A DNA stretch of 64,000 bases from an uncultured Pelagibacteraceae bacterium (GTDB taxonomy: Bacteria; Pseudomonadota; Alphaproteobacteria; Pelagibacterales; Pelagibacteraceae). Location of the stretch: positions 20,825 through 84,824 of the forward strand of contig CACJUF010000003.1 in assembly GCA_902596515.1 (NCBI GenBank). Reading direction: 5' to 3'. The stretch's first letter is position 1; each line of letters starts with the position of its first letter. Both the position numbers and the translations under genes were made by a program. The notes under the pieces were generated by a model, which was given only the letters and a program-made list of their open reading frames with translations, ran no database searches and was not told where the DNA came from. Shown piece by piece: positions 63,745-64,000 of this stretch.

Positions 63745-64000
63745 ATGGCTAAAAAGAAAAAAACAAAATCAAAAGCAGTTTCTCTCCAACTGGGTAAAAA
63801 GAAAGAAACTGCTAGAGAAAAAATGATTGGTCAGTCAATCGGTTATCGATATGACGTAAATCTACTTCCAGATTATAAAAAAATGACACCATTTTTAAAA
63901 AAATATGTTGAGGCAATGGGTTGGGATGATCTTAATTGGTTGGAGGACGTTCACATGGGTTACGAAGAAGGAAGACCAGCTGTATTTTGTAGAAATGCAA
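63745..64000 (+). CDS. Unidentified protein downstream of mgsC, N-terminal part
   Basis: ATG at 63745, nine bases after the mgsC stop with AAAGGT upstream, opens 85 codons to the window edge. A Lys-rich start (MAKKKKTKSK) resembles that of mgsC. It continues with ETAREKMIGQSIGYRYDVN, FLKKYVEAMGWDDLNWLEDV and GYEEGRPAVFCRNA. I do not recognise it. Its operon position suggests a role in methylamine metabolism. Confidence 0.65.
   Translation, partial: MAKKKKTKSKAVSLQLGKKKETAREKMIGQSIGYRYDVNLLPDYKKMTPFLKKYVEAMGWDDLNWLEDVHMGYEEGRPAVFCRNA

Noticed and set aside
1..64000. tRNA, rRNA, CRISPR, phage or insertion-sequence features
   Set aside because: No cloverleaf-like GGTTCGA regions, spaced repeats, transposase or phage motifs were found by reading; GC-richer islands were absent apart from hairpins.

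Overview
The window is very AT-rich, coding-dense chromosomal DNA with short or negative intergenic gaps and Lys/Asn/Ile-rich proteins. Gene content (a TMAO/methylamine cluster, dimethylglycine and sarcosine catabolism, a TPP riboswitch in front of an SSS-family transporter, Fhs-linked C1 oxidation) points to a SAR11 alphaproteobacterium (Candidatus Pelagibacter or a close relative). I saw no rRNA, tRNA, insertion sequence, prophage or CRISPR array.

Layout. 1-7.5 kb: an unidentified partial gene, a RamB/ScfR-type regulator divergent from isocitrate lyase with a cluster of TTTTGTAAA sites and an unlisted 53-codon ORF between them, an ABC-2 exporter, and a riboswitch-controlled transporter that is probably the thiamin-precursor transporter ThiV. 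7.0-7.5 kb is mostly non-coding, with hairpins, a 15-bp inverted repeat and a small broken ORF behind a perfect Shine-Dalgarno. 7.5-10.7 kb: divergent c-type and b561 cytochromes whose start codons abut, a methyltransferase, DUF4396, and an ETHE1-like hydrolase. 10.3-15.8 kb: a Fur-box-controlled ferric iron ABC operon (binding protein, small Cys protein, permease, ATPase) continuing into azlC, azlD and a CPSC thioredoxin-like gene. 15.8-20 kb: LysR, acuI/yhdH, folE, hisI, a 2OG-Fe(II) oxygenase, DUF2237 and a small membrane protein. 20-28.5 kb: a long minus-strand run with a GcvT-fused dimethylglycine/sarcosine dehydrogenase, its electron chain EtfB-EtfA-ETF-QO, and a kinase/nucleotidyltransferase pair. 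28.5-34.7 kb: a MetF-like plus GcvT-like pair, then a conserved cassette of unknown function (M19 dipeptidase, 550-aa protein, DUF3726, CxxC small protein). 34.8-39.8 kb: purEK, GNAT, cold shock protein, Asp/Glu racemase, and a DMT exporter. 39.8-47.7 kb: a heterotetrameric sarcosine oxidase (or N-methylglutamate dehydrogenase) operon, fhs, and a gpsA-like gene. 47.7-64 kb: tmm, tmoWV, three extra genes, tmoX, tdm, a small winged-helix protein, a FAD oxidoreductase, gmaS and mgsABC, with a further gene running off the end.

How it fits together. The dominant theme is removal of methyl groups from methylated nitrogen compounds. TMA is oxidised to TMAO (Tmm); imported or internal TMAO is demethylated (TmoXVW, Tdm); methylamine is captured as gamma-glutamylmethylamide and N-methylglutamate (GmaS, MgsABC). 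Dimethylglycine and sarcosine are oxidised by FAD enzymes carrying GcvT folate domains, with electrons passing through ETF to ubiquinone. The C1 units reach tetrahydrofolate and can be oxidised to formate with ATP gain by Fhs. Four separate GcvT-domain proteins occur in this one window. The other visible controls are micronutrient ones: TPP for the transporter and iron for the Fbp operon. Functions are assigned from sequence recognition without database searches; gene pairings and substrates are inferences unless stated.
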